Assembly: GCA_964407285.1 (NCBI GenBank)
Contig: CAYOVG010000031.1
Location: 1-30,543, forward strand
DNA from: CAYOVG01 sp964407285
GTDB lineage: Bacteria; Desulfobacterota; Syntrophobacteria; Syntrophobacterales; Syntrophobacteraceae
Direction of reading: 5' to 3'
DNA length: 30,543 nt
How positions within the stretch are numbered: the stretch's first letter is position 1; each line of letters opens with the position of its first letter. Of this stretch, positions 30,237-30,543 are shown piece after piece. A program made the position numbers and the translations under genes. Under the pieces are notes generated by a model. The model saw only the letters and a program-made list of their open reading frames with translations, was not told the DNA's origin and made no database searches.

Positions 30237-30543
30237 TCGGAAGGAGCCGGGTGGGACGCAACGGCGATCGACCATCCCCGAATCGTCGGTAAGCCGGATA
30301 AATCCCGCCTGGCCTAAAGTCGGCGACCGGTTCATTCGACCACGCAAGCTGTCCTGTTGAACCACAAACGTTTTATATCCGTCGCCCAAGTTTCCTCGCG
30401 ATGATTCCTTCCGTTTTTCGGGGGAGGCGATCATCGATTCTCGCGCGCCCGGTAAAACGGATAATGGTTCCAATCCCTCGATACCTCGGCACCAGAGAAG
30501 ACTGTTGCCAGTAGATCCCACTCATGCTATCGTTTGGCATGAG
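30237..30543. other. 307-bp tail of the window without a gene
   Basis: No supportable gene. The only structure I see is a small inverted repeat CTCATGC/GCATGAG (30521-30527 with 30537-30543) at the very edge, which may belong to a feature cut off by the window. Confidence 0.5.

Noticed and set aside
29121..30521. 466-residue minus-strand frame at the right end
   Set aside because: Antisense shadow of the chemoreceptor gene.

Overview
The window looks like a chromosomal segment of an anaerobic sulfate-reducing deltaproteobacterium (Desulfobacterota). Gene content resembles Syntrophobacter and relatives, but this assignment is by family recognition, not by a search. The evidence is a complete dissimilatory sulfite reductase cluster (dsrD-dsrA-dsrB-cobB/dsrN-dsrC plus a ferredoxin), a periplasmic tetraheme cytochrome c3, and a siroheme decarboxylase of the alternative heme pathway. 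Most of the window is GC-rich with strong Shine-Dalgarno sites. The segment from about 15.2 to 22.0 kb is visibly AT-richer.

Layout. 1-788 (minus): 5' part of an acetolactate synthase large subunit gene with a clear sigma70 promoter. 1050-1127: tRNA-Pro(GGG) with its own promoter and a hairpin behind it. 1414-4614 (plus): an orphan solute-binding protein, a fused AhbA-AhbB siroheme decarboxylase, and a small unknown protein. 4823-6036 (minus): a SlyD-like peptidyl-prolyl isomerase and a TPR protein. 6354-11423 (plus): the dsr cluster, ending in a Desulfovibrio-type ferredoxin with a CxxD cluster motif and a strong terminator. 11721-12185 (minus): tetraheme cytochrome c3 with a TTG start. 12186-13094: about 900 bp without a gene. 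13095-13385 (minus): a DUF3303-like small protein.

13618-22027 (plus): a pilin locus. Two paralogous type IV pilin genes lie among three large multi-pass membrane proteins that look like GT-C glycosyltransferases, two of them with TPR tails. Each pilin gene has a sigma54-like (GG-N10-GC) motif about 155-160 nt upstream. I infer a pilin modification (O-glycosylation) locus. This is the most interesting accessory part of the window.

22085-26657 (minus): cysK, cysE, nifS and nifU, a cysteine synthesis and Fe-S cluster assembly group. It includes a 4-bp nifU/nifS overlap and a perfect 23-bp hairpin upstream of cysK. 27617-30236 (plus): a secreted, cysteine-rich Cache-domain protein followed by a methyl-accepting chemotaxis protein with a C-terminal xWxxF tether.

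How it fits together. DsrAB reduces sulfite, DsrC carries the sulfur as a trisulfide to the membrane, and cobB/dsrN probably amidates siroheme. AhbAB diverts siroheme to heme, which c-type cytochromes need. NifU/NifS and CysE/CysK supply the Fe-S clusters and cysteine on which all of this depends. The pilin/GT-C island and the chemoreceptor pair serve surface behaviour.
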